DNA of 64,000 bases from Mycolicibacterium lutetiense (GCF_017876775.1 NZ_JAGIOP010000002.1:4311270-4375269), one strand, 5' to 3'. Shown: positions 44,178-53,475, counted from the stretch's first letter. The notes: a model not told the origin generated them from the sequence alone. Numbers and translations are program-made.

Positions 44178-44627
44178 GTGAAAAAGCTTGTCGTCGGTGC
44201 CGGAACCGTGGTTGCCGGTGCGGCCGTAGCCCTGCTGTCCGGTGCCGGCGTTGCCGCTGCTGCCCCTGACGTTGTGGGTTACACCTATTCGGACGCCTCG
44301 AGCGCGATCGAGAACAGCGGTTCCAGTGCCAAGGTCGCGGTCAGCGTGGGCAGCAAGCTGTCTCAGGGGGAGTGCATCGTCACCAATGCGTGGGATGCCC
44401 CGTTCGTGCGTGACGGTAGTCACGCCTCCGGCGAGGTCATGGTGGCCTTGAACTGTGAAGGCGACCACGCCACTGCCAACCACCCGGGCGCCTCGGTCGC
44501 CAGCCCGGCCGGCCGTCAGGCCAAGGCTGCTGACGATCTGGCGGAGGCGAAGCAGGCGTACGCCGAGCAGCAGGCCCAGCTCGCCGAGCAGGAAGCGCTC
44601 GCCGAGGCCAGCACGCCCGACGAGTAG
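44178..44627 (+). CDS. Secreted PASTA-like protein
   Basis: A 149-residue protein with a signal peptide (residues 1-28, cut after AAA). The mature part has the pattern PDVVGYTYSDASSAIENSG, similar to a PASTA fold, and two cysteines (GECIVTNAW, VALNCEG) likely to form a disulfide. The tail is an Ala/Glu/Gln-rich helix. GTG 44178 has GGAGG 11 bp before it. A paralogue lies directly downstream at 44800. No function is established from the sequence. Confidence 0.75.
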   Translation: MKKLVVGAGTVVAGAAVALLSGAGVAAAAPDVVGYTYSDASSAIENSGSSAKVAVSVGSKLSQGECIVTNAWDAPFVRDGSHASGEVMVALNCEGDHATANHPGASVASPAGRQAKAADDLAEAKQAYAEQQAQLAEQEALAEASTPDE

Positions 44628-44799
44628 GCGCGTTCGTCCTGGTCATGTGCCCTATGGGCGACTAAAATCCTCATCAGCTCCCAAAGAGTGTTTGCCGTGA
44701 CACCTTGTCGCGGACCGCGGGGTTGCTGACACGAACGGCCGAGTGTGCCGTCGCCCCACCTCTCCGGGAGAGATCGCCGGACGGGGAAGGTCGGGCCAG

Positions 44800-45240
44800 A
44801 TGAAGATCGCGATCGGGTGCGGAAGCGTTATCGCTATGTCCGCGGCGGGTTTTGCGTCCGCCGTGATTGGTGCGGGGGCGGCCCATGCGGCGCCGGACGT
44901 CGTGGGGCAGACATACAGCGACGCGGTCAGCGCCATCGAGGACGGCGGCGGCTCGGCGCATGTTGCTGTGAGCGTCGGCAGCCGTTTGCCGCGCAACCAG
45001 TGCATCGTCACCAACGCCTGGACCGTCCGTCAGTTGGTGCCGCAGAAATCCGACACCTACTTCGAGTACACCGAAGACGTGACGCAAGTGGCGCTCAACT
45101 GCGACGGTGATCACGCCACCGAGGCGCACCCCGGTGCGTCGATCGCCACCCCGGCCGGACGTGAGGCCAAGGCTGCCGAAGATGAGGCTGCCGCTGCCGA
45201 GCAGGCGCCGATCGCCGAGGCCAGTACCCCCGACCAGTAG
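44800..45240 (+). CDS. Secreted PASTA-like protein, paralogue
   Basis: A 146-residue protein with signal peptide (residues about 1-30) and mature start APDVVGQTYSDAVSAIEDGG. It shares the two cysteines (QCIVTNAW, VALNCDG), the HPGAS segment and the EASTPD end with the protein at 44178. It has a 15-residue extra segment before the second Cys. ATG 44800 follows GGGGAAGG. The pair arose by tandem duplication. Confidence 0.8.
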   Translation: MKIAIGCGSVIAMSAAGFASAVIGAGAAHAAPDVVGQTYSDAVSAIEDGGGSAHVAVSVGSRLPRNQCIVTNAWTVRQLVPQKSDTYFEYTEDVTQVALNCDGDHATEAHPGASIATPAGREAKAAEDEAAAAEQAPIAEASTPDQ

Positions 45241-45260
45241 CGGGGCGCCGGGGAGTTCGC

Positions 45261-45845
45261 TCAGAAACTGCCGGCCCGCCCGAGGAGCATGTCCACGCAA
45301 TAGTCGATGAACTGTTCACGACTGGCCGGCAGCCTGTCGTCGAGATACGCGCTGAACAGTGCGGTCAACGCTCCGATCAGACCGGTGGCGACCATCGTCT
45401 GGCGCACCGGGTCGGCGATGCGGGTCAGCTTGCGCTGCAGCAGGCCGATGAAGTTGGGCATCCACTCCGCGCCCGAGCGGGTCAACACGGGTTCGGATTC
45501 GGGGGCGAGCAGCAGCACCCGGCCCCGGGTCGGATCATCCACCATCAGTGCGACGAATTGTTCCACCGCGTCGCGGGGTGTAGCGGCCGTCGTCAGTGCC
45601 GACATTGCCCGCGCGCAGACGTCGTCGTAGACGGCCCGGACGAACGTGTCACGGTCGGTGAAGCTCTCGTAGAAATATCGTTCGGTGAGTTCGGCCGCGC
45701 GGCAGACCGCGCGAACGGTCAGGGCCGGCCCCTCGGCCTTGCCCAGCAGGTTCACCCCGGCTGCGACCAGTTCGTCGCGACGACGGGCGGCGCGTTCCTG
45801 CAGCGGAACGCCCGACCATCGGCCGCGGCGTTGACCGGATGGCAC
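45261..45845 (-). CDS. TetR-family regulator
   Basis: A 194-residue regulator with the TetR HTH (LTVRAVCRAAELTERYFYESFTDRDTFVRAVY, residues about 37-68) and a helical ligand-binding domain. I choose GTG 45845 because TAGGAG precedes it; the longer frame adds a non-conserved extension. It is divergent from the DUF2236 gene at 45925, as Rv0825c is from Rv0826, and probably controls it. The ligand is unknown. Confidence 0.85.
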   Translation of the reverse strand: MPSGQRRGRWSGVPLQERAARRRDELVAAGVNLLGKAEGPALTVRAVCRAAELTERYFYESFTDRDTFVRAVYDDVCARAMSALTTAATPRDAVEQFVALMVDDPTRGRVLLLAPESEPVLTRSGAEWMPNFIGLLQRKLTRIADPVRQTMVATGLIGALTALFSAYLDDRLPASREQFIDYCVDMLLGRAGSF

Positions 45846-45924
45846 ATCTACTCCTAAGCTTCGATGACAACGTGTGTAGTCACAATTAAACAGGACCATC
45901 GTTCTGCCGGCAGAAAGCGCACCT

Positions 45925-46935
45925 GTGACCCAAGATACTTCTGAGACATGCCCCGTGACCAGCGGTTCCGACGTCGTGGCGGGTGGTTGCCCGGCCGCCC
46001 CGGGCGGATATGAGGCGCCGCCGTTGCCGCTCGGTCCGGACTCGCTGACATGGAAGTACTTCGGCGACTGGCGCGGCATGCTGCAAGGTCCGTGGGCGGG
46101 CTCCATGCAGAACATGCACCCGCAACTCGGTGCGGCCGTCGAGGAGCACTCGATCTTCTTTCAGGAGCGCTGGCCCCGCTTGCTGCGCTCGCTGTACCCG
46201 ATCGGCGGCGTCGTGTTCGATGGCGACCGTGCGCCGCAAACCGGCGCCGAAGTCCGCGACTACCACGTCGACATCAAAGGCGTTGACGCTCAAGGGCGTC
46301 GCTACCACGCGTTGAATCCCGAAGTTTTCTACTGGGCGCATTCCACGTTCTTCGTCGGCACCCTCATCGTGGCCGAGCGGCTCGCGGGCGGAATCTCCGA
46401 GGCCGACAAGAGGCAGCTGTTCGAGGAGCACAAGCAGTGGTACTCGATGTACGGGATGAGCATGCGACCCGTGCCGGAAACCTGGGAAGACTTCGAGGTC
46501 TACTGGGATCACATGTGCCGCAACGTGTTGGAGAACAACAAGGCGGTCCGTGACGTGTTGGACCTGTCCGCGTTGTCCAAGCCGCCGTTTGCATCGAAGA
46601 TGCCGGATTGGATGTGGGCGTTGCAGCGCAAATATGTGGTGCACCCGTTGTTCGTATGGTTCACCGTGGGTCTCTACCACCCGGCGGTCCGCGAACTGAT
46701 GGGCTACACCTGGTCGGATCGCGACGAGAAGCTACATCGCTTGTTGGGCAAGGTGGTTGGCACGGTGTTCACGTTGGTGCCCCGTCGCTACCGCATGCAT
46801 CCACGGGCGCGCAGCGCATGGGATCGGGTCAGCGGCCGTATCCCGGCGGACGCACCGCTGGTGCACACCCCGGCCCGCAACCTGCCGCCAATCGGCCACC
46901 GCGACAACGGAATGCACTACTGCCCGAAGGTCTGA
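45925..46935 (+). CDS. Oxygenase MpaB-family protein (DUF2236)
   Basis: A 336-residue protein of the DUF2236/MpaB family. Conserved His and Arg segments are present: RDYHVDIKGVD, YWAHSTFF, EEHKQWYSMYG and YWDHMCRNVL. Related heme-dependent enzymes include rubber oxygenase and the MpaB oxygenase. It starts at GTG 45925, 79 bp from the divergent TetR gene. It corresponds in order to Rv0826. The substrate is unknown. Confidence 0.85.
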   Translation: MTQDTSETCPVTSGSDVVAGGCPAAPGGYEAPPLPLGPDSLTWKYFGDWRGMLQGPWAGSMQNMHPQLGAAVEEHSIFFQERWPRLLRSLYPIGGVVFDGDRAPQTGAEVRDYHVDIKGVDAQGRRYHALNPEVFYWAHSTFFVGTLIVAERLAGGISEADKRQLFEEHKQWYSMYGMSMRPVPETWEDFEVYWDHMCRNVLENNKAVRDVLDLSALSKPPFASKMPDWMWALQRKYVVHPLFVWFTVGLYHPAVRELMGYTWSDRDEKLHRLLGKVVGTVFTLVPRRYRMHPRARSAWDRVSGRIPADAPLVHTPARNLPPIGHRDNGMHYCPKV

Positions 46936-46945
46936 ACGGACCGCC

Positions 46946-47302
46946 TCAGCGTCCGATGTACGGGGCGTTCTGCGGGCAGTAGACCTTGACCGCACCCCGG
47001 ACCAGGTTCGCGGCCTGATGTTTGTCGATGCCCGCCTTGCTCATCAGCTGGGCGATGACACCCCGCACTGTGCGTGCGGGCTCGATCCTGCCCTTCGTGA
47101 GCGCGTCACAGACCCCGCGCCCGACCTGGCCGGCCTCCTCGGCTGAGGTGGTCGGGATCTTCAGGTCCGTGACGATGGTGAAGAACTGGTCGTCCTGGGT
47201 GTCCGCATGGGCCGGTGCGACCCCGAGCGTGGCGCTTGCCGCCAGCGCTGCCGCGCCGATCGCGGTGGCCATGGCTCGAGTGCTCAGGCGCCGGGAGAAC
47301 AT
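46946..47302 (-). CDS. Secreted DUF732 protein
   Basis: A 118-residue protein with a signal peptide (cut after AHA, near residue 33). The mature part (DDQFFTIVTDLKIPTTS, GRGVCDAL, LVRGAVKVYCPQ) matches mycobacterial DUF732 secreted proteins. Two cysteines probably form a disulfide. It converges with the DUF2236 gene. Function is unknown. Confidence 0.85.
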   Translation of the reverse strand: MFSRRLSTRAMATAIGAAALAASATLGVAPAHADTQDDQFFTIVTDLKIPTTSAEEAGQVGRGVCDALTKGRIEPARTVRGVIAQLMSKAGIDKHQAANLVRGAVKVYCPQNAPYIGR

Positions 47303-47410
47303 GCTGCTGACTCCTTCGGGGTGGGCCGTCCGACCCTCTGCTCAACCATAAACGGGTGTGGCCTGTGGTGCTCGTGAGTTGGCCCACGCATCGCGTGAGC
47401 CGCACCGCTA

Positions 47411-47426
47411 CCCGCCTTTCGGCGGG
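47411..47426. terminator. Hairpin downstream of tRNA-Lys
   Basis: CCCGCC-TTTC-GGCGGG forms a perfect 6-bp stem with a 4-base loop, immediately downstream of the minus-strand tRNA-Lys. It lacks a T tract in that direction but is well placed as its terminator. Confidence 0.55.
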
Positions 47427-47430
47427 TGTT

Positions 47431-47506
47431 TGGTGCCCCCAGTAGGGCTCGAACCTACGACCTGCGGATTAAAAGTCCGTAGCTCTACCAACTGAGCTAT
47501 AGGGGC
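47431..47506 (-). tRNA. lysT: tRNA-Lys (anticodon TTT)
   Basis: The minus strand folds as a cloverleaf: acceptor GCCCCTA with TGGGGGC, D-arm GCTC, anticodon stem ACGGA/TCCG with loop CTTTTAA, and T-arm GTAGG-TTCGAGC-CCTAC. The 3' CCA is encoded. The anticodon TTT reads lysine codons. Confidence 0.93.
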
Positions 47507-47639
47507 GCGAAGAGACAGGGTACAAGATGGCGATTTTTGCGTTGCGACCACCGGGTTTGAGGATTTGGGCATCTGTACCCTAAGCTATCGAAGCTCCCAA
47601 CGAACGAGGTTGATGAGTACCCCGGAGAGATTCGGATAG

Positions 47640-47712
47640 GCCCCCATCGTCTAGTGGCCTAGGACGCCGCCCTTTCACGGCGGTAGCACGGGTTCGAATC
47701 CCGTTGGGGGTA
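47640..47712 (+). tRNA. gltT: tRNA-Glu (anticodon TTC)
   Basis: Acceptor GCCCCCA pairs with TGGGGGT. The anticodon stem GCCGC/GCGGC surrounds loop CCTTTCAC with anticodon TTC. The T-loop is GGTTCGAATCC. No CCA is encoded. It is the first of three plus-strand tRNAs. Confidence 0.93.
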
Positions 47713-47747
47713 CGCAACGCGGAAACGCGGAGCACGCAGGAAAGCAA

Positions 47748-47821
47748 GGCCCTGTGGCGCAGTTGGTTAGCGCGCCGCCCTGTCACGGCGGAGGTCGCGG
47801 GTTCGAGTCCCGTCAGGGTCG
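47748..47821 (+). tRNA. aspT: tRNA-Asp (anticodon GTC)
   Basis: Acceptor GGCCCTG pairs with CAGGGTC. The anticodon loop CTGTCAC gives GTC (aspartate). The D-arm GCGC and T-arm CGGGTTCGAGTCCCG are standard. It lies 35 bp after tRNA-Glu. Confidence 0.93.
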
Positions 47822-47844
47822 CAGTATTGCGGCGTAAGGCAAGT

Positions 47845-47860
47845 CCGGTCGAAAGACCGG
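47845..47860. terminator. Hairpin between tRNA-Asp and tRNA-Phe
   Basis: CCGGTC-GAAA-GACCGG is a perfect stem with a stable GNRA loop, 23 bp after tRNA-Asp. It may be a terminator or a processing structure for a tRNA Glu-Asp-Phe transcript. Confidence 0.5.
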
Positions 47861-47868
47861 CGCCTTCC

Positions 47869-47945
47869 GGCCAGGTAGCTCAGTTGGTACGAGCGTCCGC
47901 CTGAAAAGCGGAAGGTCGCCGGTTCGATCCCGGCCCTGGCCACCA
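47869..47945 (+). tRNA. pheU: tRNA-Phe (anticodon GAA), likely integration site
   Basis: Acceptor GGCCAGG pairs with CCTGGCC, anticodon loop CTGAAAA gives GAA, and CCA is encoded at 47943-47945. The integrase gene of the adjacent element ends only 38 bp downstream. Actinomycete elements commonly integrate into the 3' half of tRNA genes, restoring the tRNA, so this 3' end is probably an att site. The other att copy was not found and is probably beyond the window. Confidence 0.92.
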
Positions 47946-47983
47946 TTCTTTACCTGCATCGACACGGGTCTTGCACTCGGTTG

Positions 47984-49138
47984 TCAGTTGGATTCGTCCG
48001 GTTCTTGTCCGGTCTTCGATGTGTGAATCTCGGTCGCATGAAGCTGATCGAGGTTCGTCGCGACTTGGTCCAGCTCATCGGAGTAGAGGTCGCTGTAGAT
48101 GTTCGCGGTCACGGTCGGCGTTGAGTGGCCCATGGTCTTCTGTACGTAGCGGAGGTCGGCGCCGGATTTTCGGGCCAGGCTGGCGTAAGTGTGGCGTAGA
48201 TCATGGATGGTCAGTGGGGCCAGTTCTGTCTTCTTGAGGGCCTTGTTCCAGTGGGTGTGTCGACGCCAGTTGTTGGAACGCAGCATCGCGCCATTGGGTG
48301 ACGTGACGGCGGGCTCGTCCGGTTCCCGCCCGGTGATACGCCCCTTGAAGATGTCGACGACGACTTGGGGGAGCGGGACGGTTCGGATGCCGGCGCGAGT
48401 CTTGGGCGGTCCGATGACGATGCGGCCTTCGACCTCCGGCGCGGCCCGTCGGACATAGAGGCGGCGGGCGGTCAGATCGATGTCCTTGACGCGGAGGCCG
48501 ACGAGTTCGGACCAGCGCAGGCCGGTGTAAGCCAGGAGGGTCACGACATCGCCCTGGTCGCCGCAGGCCGTCGCGAGCCTCTGGACCTCGGGTGCACTGA
48601 GGTATCGGTGACGCTCCCGCTCGGGGATACGGCCAGCCGAGACGCCGAGGGCCGGATTGCGGTGGATTCGGCCGTCCTGATGTGCCACGTCGAGAATCGA
48701 ACGCAGGAGACGCAGCGTCGATACCTTCGCCCACGGCCCGACCGTCAGGCCGTCGACGAACGCCTGGACTTCAGCGCGGGTGATCTCGTCGACGGGCACG
48801 TGACCGAACCGCGGCTTGATGCGCAATTCCCAGTGCTGGGTGTAGCCGCTCCAGGTCTTTGGCGACACCGCCGGCTTCTTGGACTCCGAGAATTGCGTCC
48901 AGATCCGTTGCAGCGGTGTGCGACCGAGGCGGGGGTCGAACCGACGCGCACCGAGGGCGGCTTCGTTGTCGCGTTCGGATTTGAACGCCTTAGCTTCGCG
49001 CAGAGTCGGGAAAGTGCCCGATGTTTCCACCCAGCCGGATGGGGCGTCGGGGTCCCGGATCAGGTAGCGGACTTGGTAGCGGGGCTCCCCGGCGGCGTTG
49101 AGACGTTTCCGGATGCCGCGTGGCGTGTTGCCGGCCAT
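47984..49138 (-). CDS. int: Tyrosine integrase of AICE-like element
   Basis: A 384-residue phage-type integrase. Catalytic residues are visible: Arg in LAYTGLRWSELVGL (near 208), HDLRHTYASLAR (near 325), and the GHSTPTVTANIYSDLY motif (near 350) with the His and the Tyr nucleophile. An N-terminal SAM-like arm-binding domain precedes. ATG 49138 overlaps the stop of the excisionase gene. It lies next to tRNA-Phe, its presumed target. It has normal length and looks intact. Confidence 0.92.
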   Translation of the reverse strand: MAGNTPRGIRKRLNAAGEPRYQVRYLIRDPDAPSGWVETSGTFPTLREAKAFKSERDNEAALGARRFDPRLGRTPLQRIWTQFSESKKPAVSPKTWSGYTQHWELRIKPRFGHVPVDEITRAEVQAFVDGLTVGPWAKVSTLRLLRSILDVAHQDGRIHRNPALGVSAGRIPERERHRYLSAPEVQRLATACGDQGDVVTLLAYTGLRWSELVGLRVKDIDLTARRLYVRRAAPEVEGRIVIGPPKTRAGIRTVPLPQVVVDIFKGRITGREPDEPAVTSPNGAMLRSNNWRRHTHWNKALKKTELAPLTIHDLRHTYASLARKSGADLRYVQKTMGHSTPTVTANIYSDLYSDELDQVATNLDQLHATEIHTSKTGQEPDESN

Positions 49139-49374
49139 TACCGGCGCACCTGCTTGAGCCAGGACCGGACCTCGGCTGCATCCCACCGGCGCACCCGCTC
49201 CGACAACGTGTAGCAGGGCGGGCCGATCTGCTCGCCCGTCGTTTCGCGCAGCGCAGCCCAGCGGTTCAACGTCGCGGCAGAGACGCCGAGGAGCGCTGAC
49301 ACCTGATCTGCGGTCAGGAGCTCAGGAAAGTTGCCGGTGGAGACGAGTGCCTCCCGGAGACCGTGAATTACCAT
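49138..49374 (-). CDS. xis: Excisionase (MerR-like HTH)
   Basis: A 78-residue protein with a winged HTH of the excisionase type: LLTADQVSALLGVSAATLNRWAALRE, then a wing and a second helix WDAAEVRSWL (pattern described over residues about 17-75). ATG 49374 follows GAGG at 7 bp; the longer frame from 49413 overlaps the ftsK gene. Its stop overlaps the integrase start. It directs excision of the element. Confidence 0.8.
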   Translation of the reverse strand: MVIHGLREALVSTGNFPELLTADQVSALLGVSAATLNRWAALRETTGEQIGPPCYTLSERVRRWDAAEVRSWLKQVRR

Positions 49375-49378
49375 GGCG

Positions 49379-50731
49379 TTACCTCGTTGCTTGGATTGAC
49401 TCGAACCAGTCATTCACTGCTCTGCCCCCGGCGGTCCTCGATCTCCCGTATTTCCTTGCAGTGGAGCGGATTTGATCGTCGGACCAGAAGTCGGATCGGA
49501 CCTTGGTCGTGTGGCCGTCCTCTGCGATAACGTAGCCGGTGCCCGGCCGCTCAGGGCTGATTCGGTGCGCAGGCGCTTTGTCCACCATCCCGTCGCCGAG
49601 CACCATCGCGACTTCGTCGCGCGAACGCAGCCGCAGCGCAATGGTCTGGGTGAACAATTCGCGCATCGGGATGACTTCCTTGCGTGGATCCTGTACGAAT
49701 GCGGCCACCGCAATCCCCAGGCCTCGGCCCTTGGACAAGATGCGCGCCAACGATGCCTTGGCCGCTTTGCACATGGCCGGATCGGACAGGTAGTAAGTCA
49801 GACCGGCGAGTTCGTCGATCAACAGCACAACCAGCGGTGAACCCTTGGTCGGAGTGTGTTGACGTGTGTGACCTGCCATCGCGTTACCACGTATATTCAT
49901 CAATTTCTCCACTGCTGCAAGGGTTTCCAGGGCATCGGATTCTGTGGTGGCGATCTTGGTGAATAGCCCTGCGCCGACTGACAACTCGATGCCGTACTTC
50001 AGGTCAATTCCGACCAGATGAACCACTCCGGCCGCGACAGCAGGACCGAGCCCACCGGCGATGCCCCAGAAGACGGAGCCCTTGCCTGCGCCCGAGCAGC
50101 CCACGGTGAGGGTGTGCCGTCCGCTCAATGGGAGGGTCCAGGCGGAACCGTCCTCGCGTCGCCCGACCGCGACCCGTGTTGTTGCGACCGCTGTTGGCGG
50201 CGCTGCGTGACCTACCGTCGACAACTGCTCCCGCATGACCAGCTCGATACGCAGCGTCCCAGGCGAGATGACGACCGTCCGCGCCGAATGTGCACCTGCG
50301 GCGTCGCGGATCGCAGGGACGGCCCGCTCCAGATCCTCCACGGTCTGTCCCATCCGTGCTCGCACCGTTAGGCGCAGGGTGGTGTGAGACACGTTTGTTT
50401 CCAACAGCTTTGGATGAAACCAGCGGGTGGAGGTGGCCTGCTGGCCTTCTTTGTTACGGCGCGTGACCTGCTCGGAGGCGGATAAGCCGCAGCGCTTGCA
50501 GAGCTTGTGCCAGGAGAAGTGGGCCCAGAGTCGCCAGCGCAGCAGTCTGGCCGGTGTTGCGAATCGTTCCTCGTACGTCTCGGGTGAGTGCAGTCGCCAG
50601 GAGATGAGGGTGACGCCAGTGACTCCTAGGGCGATCGCCACCGACAGGCCGAGACTGGTGAGGAAATTCAGGACGTGGTCGAGGCGGAACGGGGTGTCGG
50701 GATCGAGCGGTGCGTACGGATCAGGATTCAT
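49379..50731 (-). CDS. FtsK/SpoIIIE-type DNA translocase (TraB-like)
   Basis: A 450-residue protein. One membrane segment near the N-terminus (SLGLSVAIALGVTGVTLI) is followed by an FtsK ATPase domain with Walker A TVGCSGAGKGSVFWG near 225 (Ser/Gly variant, Lys kept) and Walker B LVVLLIDELAGL near 310. In actinomycete integrative elements such proteins move double-stranded DNA during conjugation. It overlaps the Pra-like gene by ATGA. No separate Rep gene is visible beside it. Confidence 0.85.
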   Translation of the reverse strand: MNPDPYAPLDPDTPFRLDHVLNFLTSLGLSVAIALGVTGVTLISWRLHSPETYEERFATPARLLRWRLWAHFSWHKLCKRCGLSASEQVTRRNKEGQQATSTRWFHPKLLETNVSHTTLRLTVRARMGQTVEDLERAVPAIRDAAGAHSARTVVISPGTLRIELVMREQLSTVGHAAPPTAVATTRVAVGRREDGSAWTLPLSGRHTLTVGCSGAGKGSVFWGIAGGLGPAVAAGVVHLVGIDLKYGIELSVGAGLFTKIATTESDALETLAAVEKLMNIRGNAMAGHTRQHTPTKGSPLVVLLIDELAGLTYYLSDPAMCKAAKASLARILSKGRGLGIAVAAFVQDPRKEVIPMRELFTQTIALRLRSRDEVAMVLGDGMVDKAPAHRISPERPGTGYVIAEDGHTTKVRSDFWSDDQIRSTARKYGRSRTAGGRAVNDWFESIQATR

Positions 50732-51150
50732 GCCGATTCCCGGCTGGTCGCGGTGCTGGCGGATGGCTTGCCCGGTGCCCTCATCTCGGACGCTCGAAAC
50801 GACCAGGCGATCCTAGAGAAATCGCCCGACTTCTCGATGTACGGCAGCGCCATGAGTCCGTCGAGAACCACTGGGGTGAAAGGTGTTCCGCTGGAATTGG
50901 CGGGTGTAGACGGCTGCGTCGGTGAGGCGAACTTAACCGTCACTGTTCGGCTGCGCTTTGGTGCCGCCGGATCACCGTCAAGCACTTCGACCTGCCACAT
51001 CGGCAATCCAGTGTCGCGGTCTCTCGCTTGGACGCGGTTCTCGCCGGAGGACTTGTCGAAGTCGATCATCGGAGTCACCTCTGAGACGAGGAATGCGCCA
51101 AACGAGAACACCTGGTCGTGGCCGATCTGGAGCCATTTGGGGATGGACAT
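50728..51150 (-). CDS. Pra-like replication/integration/excision activator
   Basis: A 140-residue protein matching the pattern of actinomycete 'plasmid replication, integration and excision activator' proteins: QVFSFGAFLVSEVTPMIDFDKS, then QARDRDTGLPMWQVEVLDGD and TVTVKFASPTQP, listed here as separate motifs. In pSAM2 such a protein (Pra) turns on the replication and int/xis genes. ATG 51150 follows AAAGG at 7 bp. It overlaps ftsK and starts the operon pra-ftsK-xis-int. Confidence 0.75.
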   Translation of the reverse strand: MSIPKWLQIGHDQVFSFGAFLVSEVTPMIDFDKSSGENRVQARDRDTGLPMWQVEVLDGDPAAPKRSRTVTVKFASPTQPSTPANSSGTPFTPVVLDGLMALPYIEKSGDFSRIAWSFRASEMRAPGKPSASTATSRESA

Positions 51151-51355
51151 TGTGTCGCCTTTCGCGCGGGAAACTAGATACCTATCCAAAATGGCACCTA
51201 GAGGAGTCTTCAGCGGTGCCCCTAGAAAATTGGGAATAGCTCAGTCGGTGATGGTTCCGGCTTTCGCAGCCCGCGTCATGGACGCGTTCGAAGAGTCGCC
51301 GCAGTCGCGGGCGCACGATGGCGTGATTCTCCTGCGCGGGTAACAGCTTTGCGCC

Positions 51356-51559
51356 CTACCTCGGGAGAAACTGTGGTGTCGGCAAATCGGTGTCCGGCAC
51401 TGCGGTCCCCCCGCCGTGTACAGGATCGCTATTCCCACGCATCACTTCGGCTGCGTCGAGCAGCACGGTGTTGAGATCGCCACGCAACAGCGCAGTACTG
51501 CCTTCATCGTCGGGAAGGACCCAGCGCTCGGCGGACTCACTCAGCATGTAGGTCGCCAT
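51356..51559 (-). CDS. Small hypothetical protein
   Basis: A 67-residue acidic ORF (MATYMLSESAERWVLPDDEG at its start) with a Gly/Pro-rich tail. It lies between the Pra-like gene and the type ISP remnant, in the same direction. No motif or ribosome site is clear, so it may not be real. Confidence 0.4.
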   Translation of the reverse strand: MATYMLSESAERWVLPDDEGSTALLRGDLNTVLLDAAEVMRGNSDPVHGGGTAVPDTDLPTPQFLPR

Positions 51560-51625
51560 GGCTGGAAGCTATCGCGGTGGACCGACAACAAGTCGCAGTC
51601 CGACGCGTAGCCCAGTCGTCGGGTC

Positions 51626-53475
51626 CTATCCGCTCTCGGCGAGCCCGTCGACAATCTTCATCGTCTCCACCGCGACGGTCGTGACCTTGGCGATCAGATC
51701 GACGATGTAACGCGGGTCGTTGCGCTCGTCGCACCAGTCGTTCGGGTCGTTGACTATGCCGGACGCCTTGTCGGTCTTGACCTGGTAGCGGTCGATGATC
51801 CACGCCAGCGCCGACCGGGAGCCGATCATGTATCGCTCGGCCGTTTCGGGGATGCCAGTGATGGTGACCTTCGTGTTGTATATCAACTTTGTCACGTCAT
51901 CGACACTCTTGCCGGTGCCTGGGTCCTTCTTCTTGGCCCACTTCAGCTTCGACACCCTCCACGTCTCGCGATCAGTCGCATCAGCGCCGGGCTTGAGCTG
52001 CACATCGACTGGGTACTGCTCGGCGTCTTCGTATTCGACGTGAAGGTCAGCCAGTGCCCGGCCGGCTGATGCGAGCTGCTCGAACCGCTCACGCGTCTGC
52101 GGGGTCGGGATGTGCGGCAGCATCTTCTTTAGGTCGGCGGCATAGGTCTCGCGGTAGGCCGGGTCGTGGAGCAGGCTGTAGACATAGAAGAAGACGTCGT
52201 CCTTGGTGACCTGATCGCCGACCGCGGCGCGGTAGGTGGCGAGGATGCCGTCGGTGATGTTGTCGACGCGGCGGTACCCATACTCATCAACGTCTCCCGC
52301 GCCGCCTCCGAGGTCGAGGGTGCCATCCTCGGGGCCGGCCTTCTCGTAGGTCCAGCGGGGAAAGAACTGACCACCACTCCCCGCACCTGTTACGTGCAGG
52401 TTCGGCAGCAAGCTCAACGCAAGCGCCGAGAACGGCACTTCAGAGCCCGCTCCCACCACGTAGATCCCAACATTCTGGTGTTGTGATGTTGGAAACACGG
52501 ACGGCAGCTGCGACTGCCGCTCGTTGACGGCAGGATCGAAGTACAGATGCTGGGGCTCGAACGGCCGATACATGCCGAGTACTAGCGCGCTGGGTCGGTA
52601 TTCGATCGGGGTGAGGCGAAGGAGCTGCGATCGAAGGCCAGCACTCCAGCTGATCCTGGACGGGTCGGCGTCGACAAGCTGGTCAGTGGCTGCCTTCCTG
52701 GCGGAGGTGCTCATCCGCGCGATGTCCGGCACATGCTTAAGAATCTCGTCTACCTGCTCGTTGAACCGCTCGACCATCCGAGCCGTATTCGCCCTCACCT
52801 TTTCAGCGGCGAAACCGTAGACCCAAGAATCCCGCGCGGTCGACACACCGAGGGTGTAGTTCGCGAAGAGTCTCTCTCCTCCCTCACGATCTCCGATCAC
52901 TGGCCAGGCGGCAAACTCCCCGCTGCGCTGACTTGTCCAGTCGCCGTGCTCGTTCGGAGCGATCGCTTGCCAATCCACTGAGCCCACCGTGCCACCGCTC
53001 ACGATCGCCAGCTTCTCCTCGCGGGTCAGGTAGTCGCCGATGTCCCGGTACAGCACCTCGCACGGGCCGATGTGGCCGGGCGCCTTAACTCCGATGAAAA
53101 TCGCGACGGTGTTCCGGCTGCCAGAGCCGAAGACCTTACCGCCCTCGCGGCGGGAGAGCTCACCTGCGGTCCGCTGGTTCCCGCGCAGATTGTGGACGTA
53201 TATCCGGCTGTACTCGTCGGTGAGGGACAGACGGAAGCCGTCGTAGCTGTTGCCATCGATCCAGCCGCCGTTCGAGACGAAGGCGACGACGCCACGATCA
53301 CCGATACGATCGCTGGCCCACCTGAACGCCCTCACATACGAGTCGTACAGGTTCCGCTTTAGACCCGCGGTACTCCGCACCGCATACGTGTCCGCGATCC
53401 GCTTGTCCAGAGTCGGGTATGCCATGTTCACATTCAGGTCATTCGCTGAGCTCTGTCCTACCGAGTATGGAGGTT
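51626..53475 (-). pseudogene. 5'-truncated type ISP restriction-modification gene
   Basis: About 615 codons match the C-terminal half of type ISP restriction-modification proteins. It begins at PPYSVGQ of the methyltransferase motif IV (normally N-P-P-Y) and continues LDKRIADTYA, RAFRWASDRIGD, GVVAFVSNGGWIDG, NLRGNQRT and the target-recognition part. The nuclease, helicase and first methyltransferase motifs (about 900 residues) are missing; the codon before PPY is Glu instead of Asn. A start at 53656 would add about 60 unrelated residues. It should be inactive alone. Confidence 0.7.
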
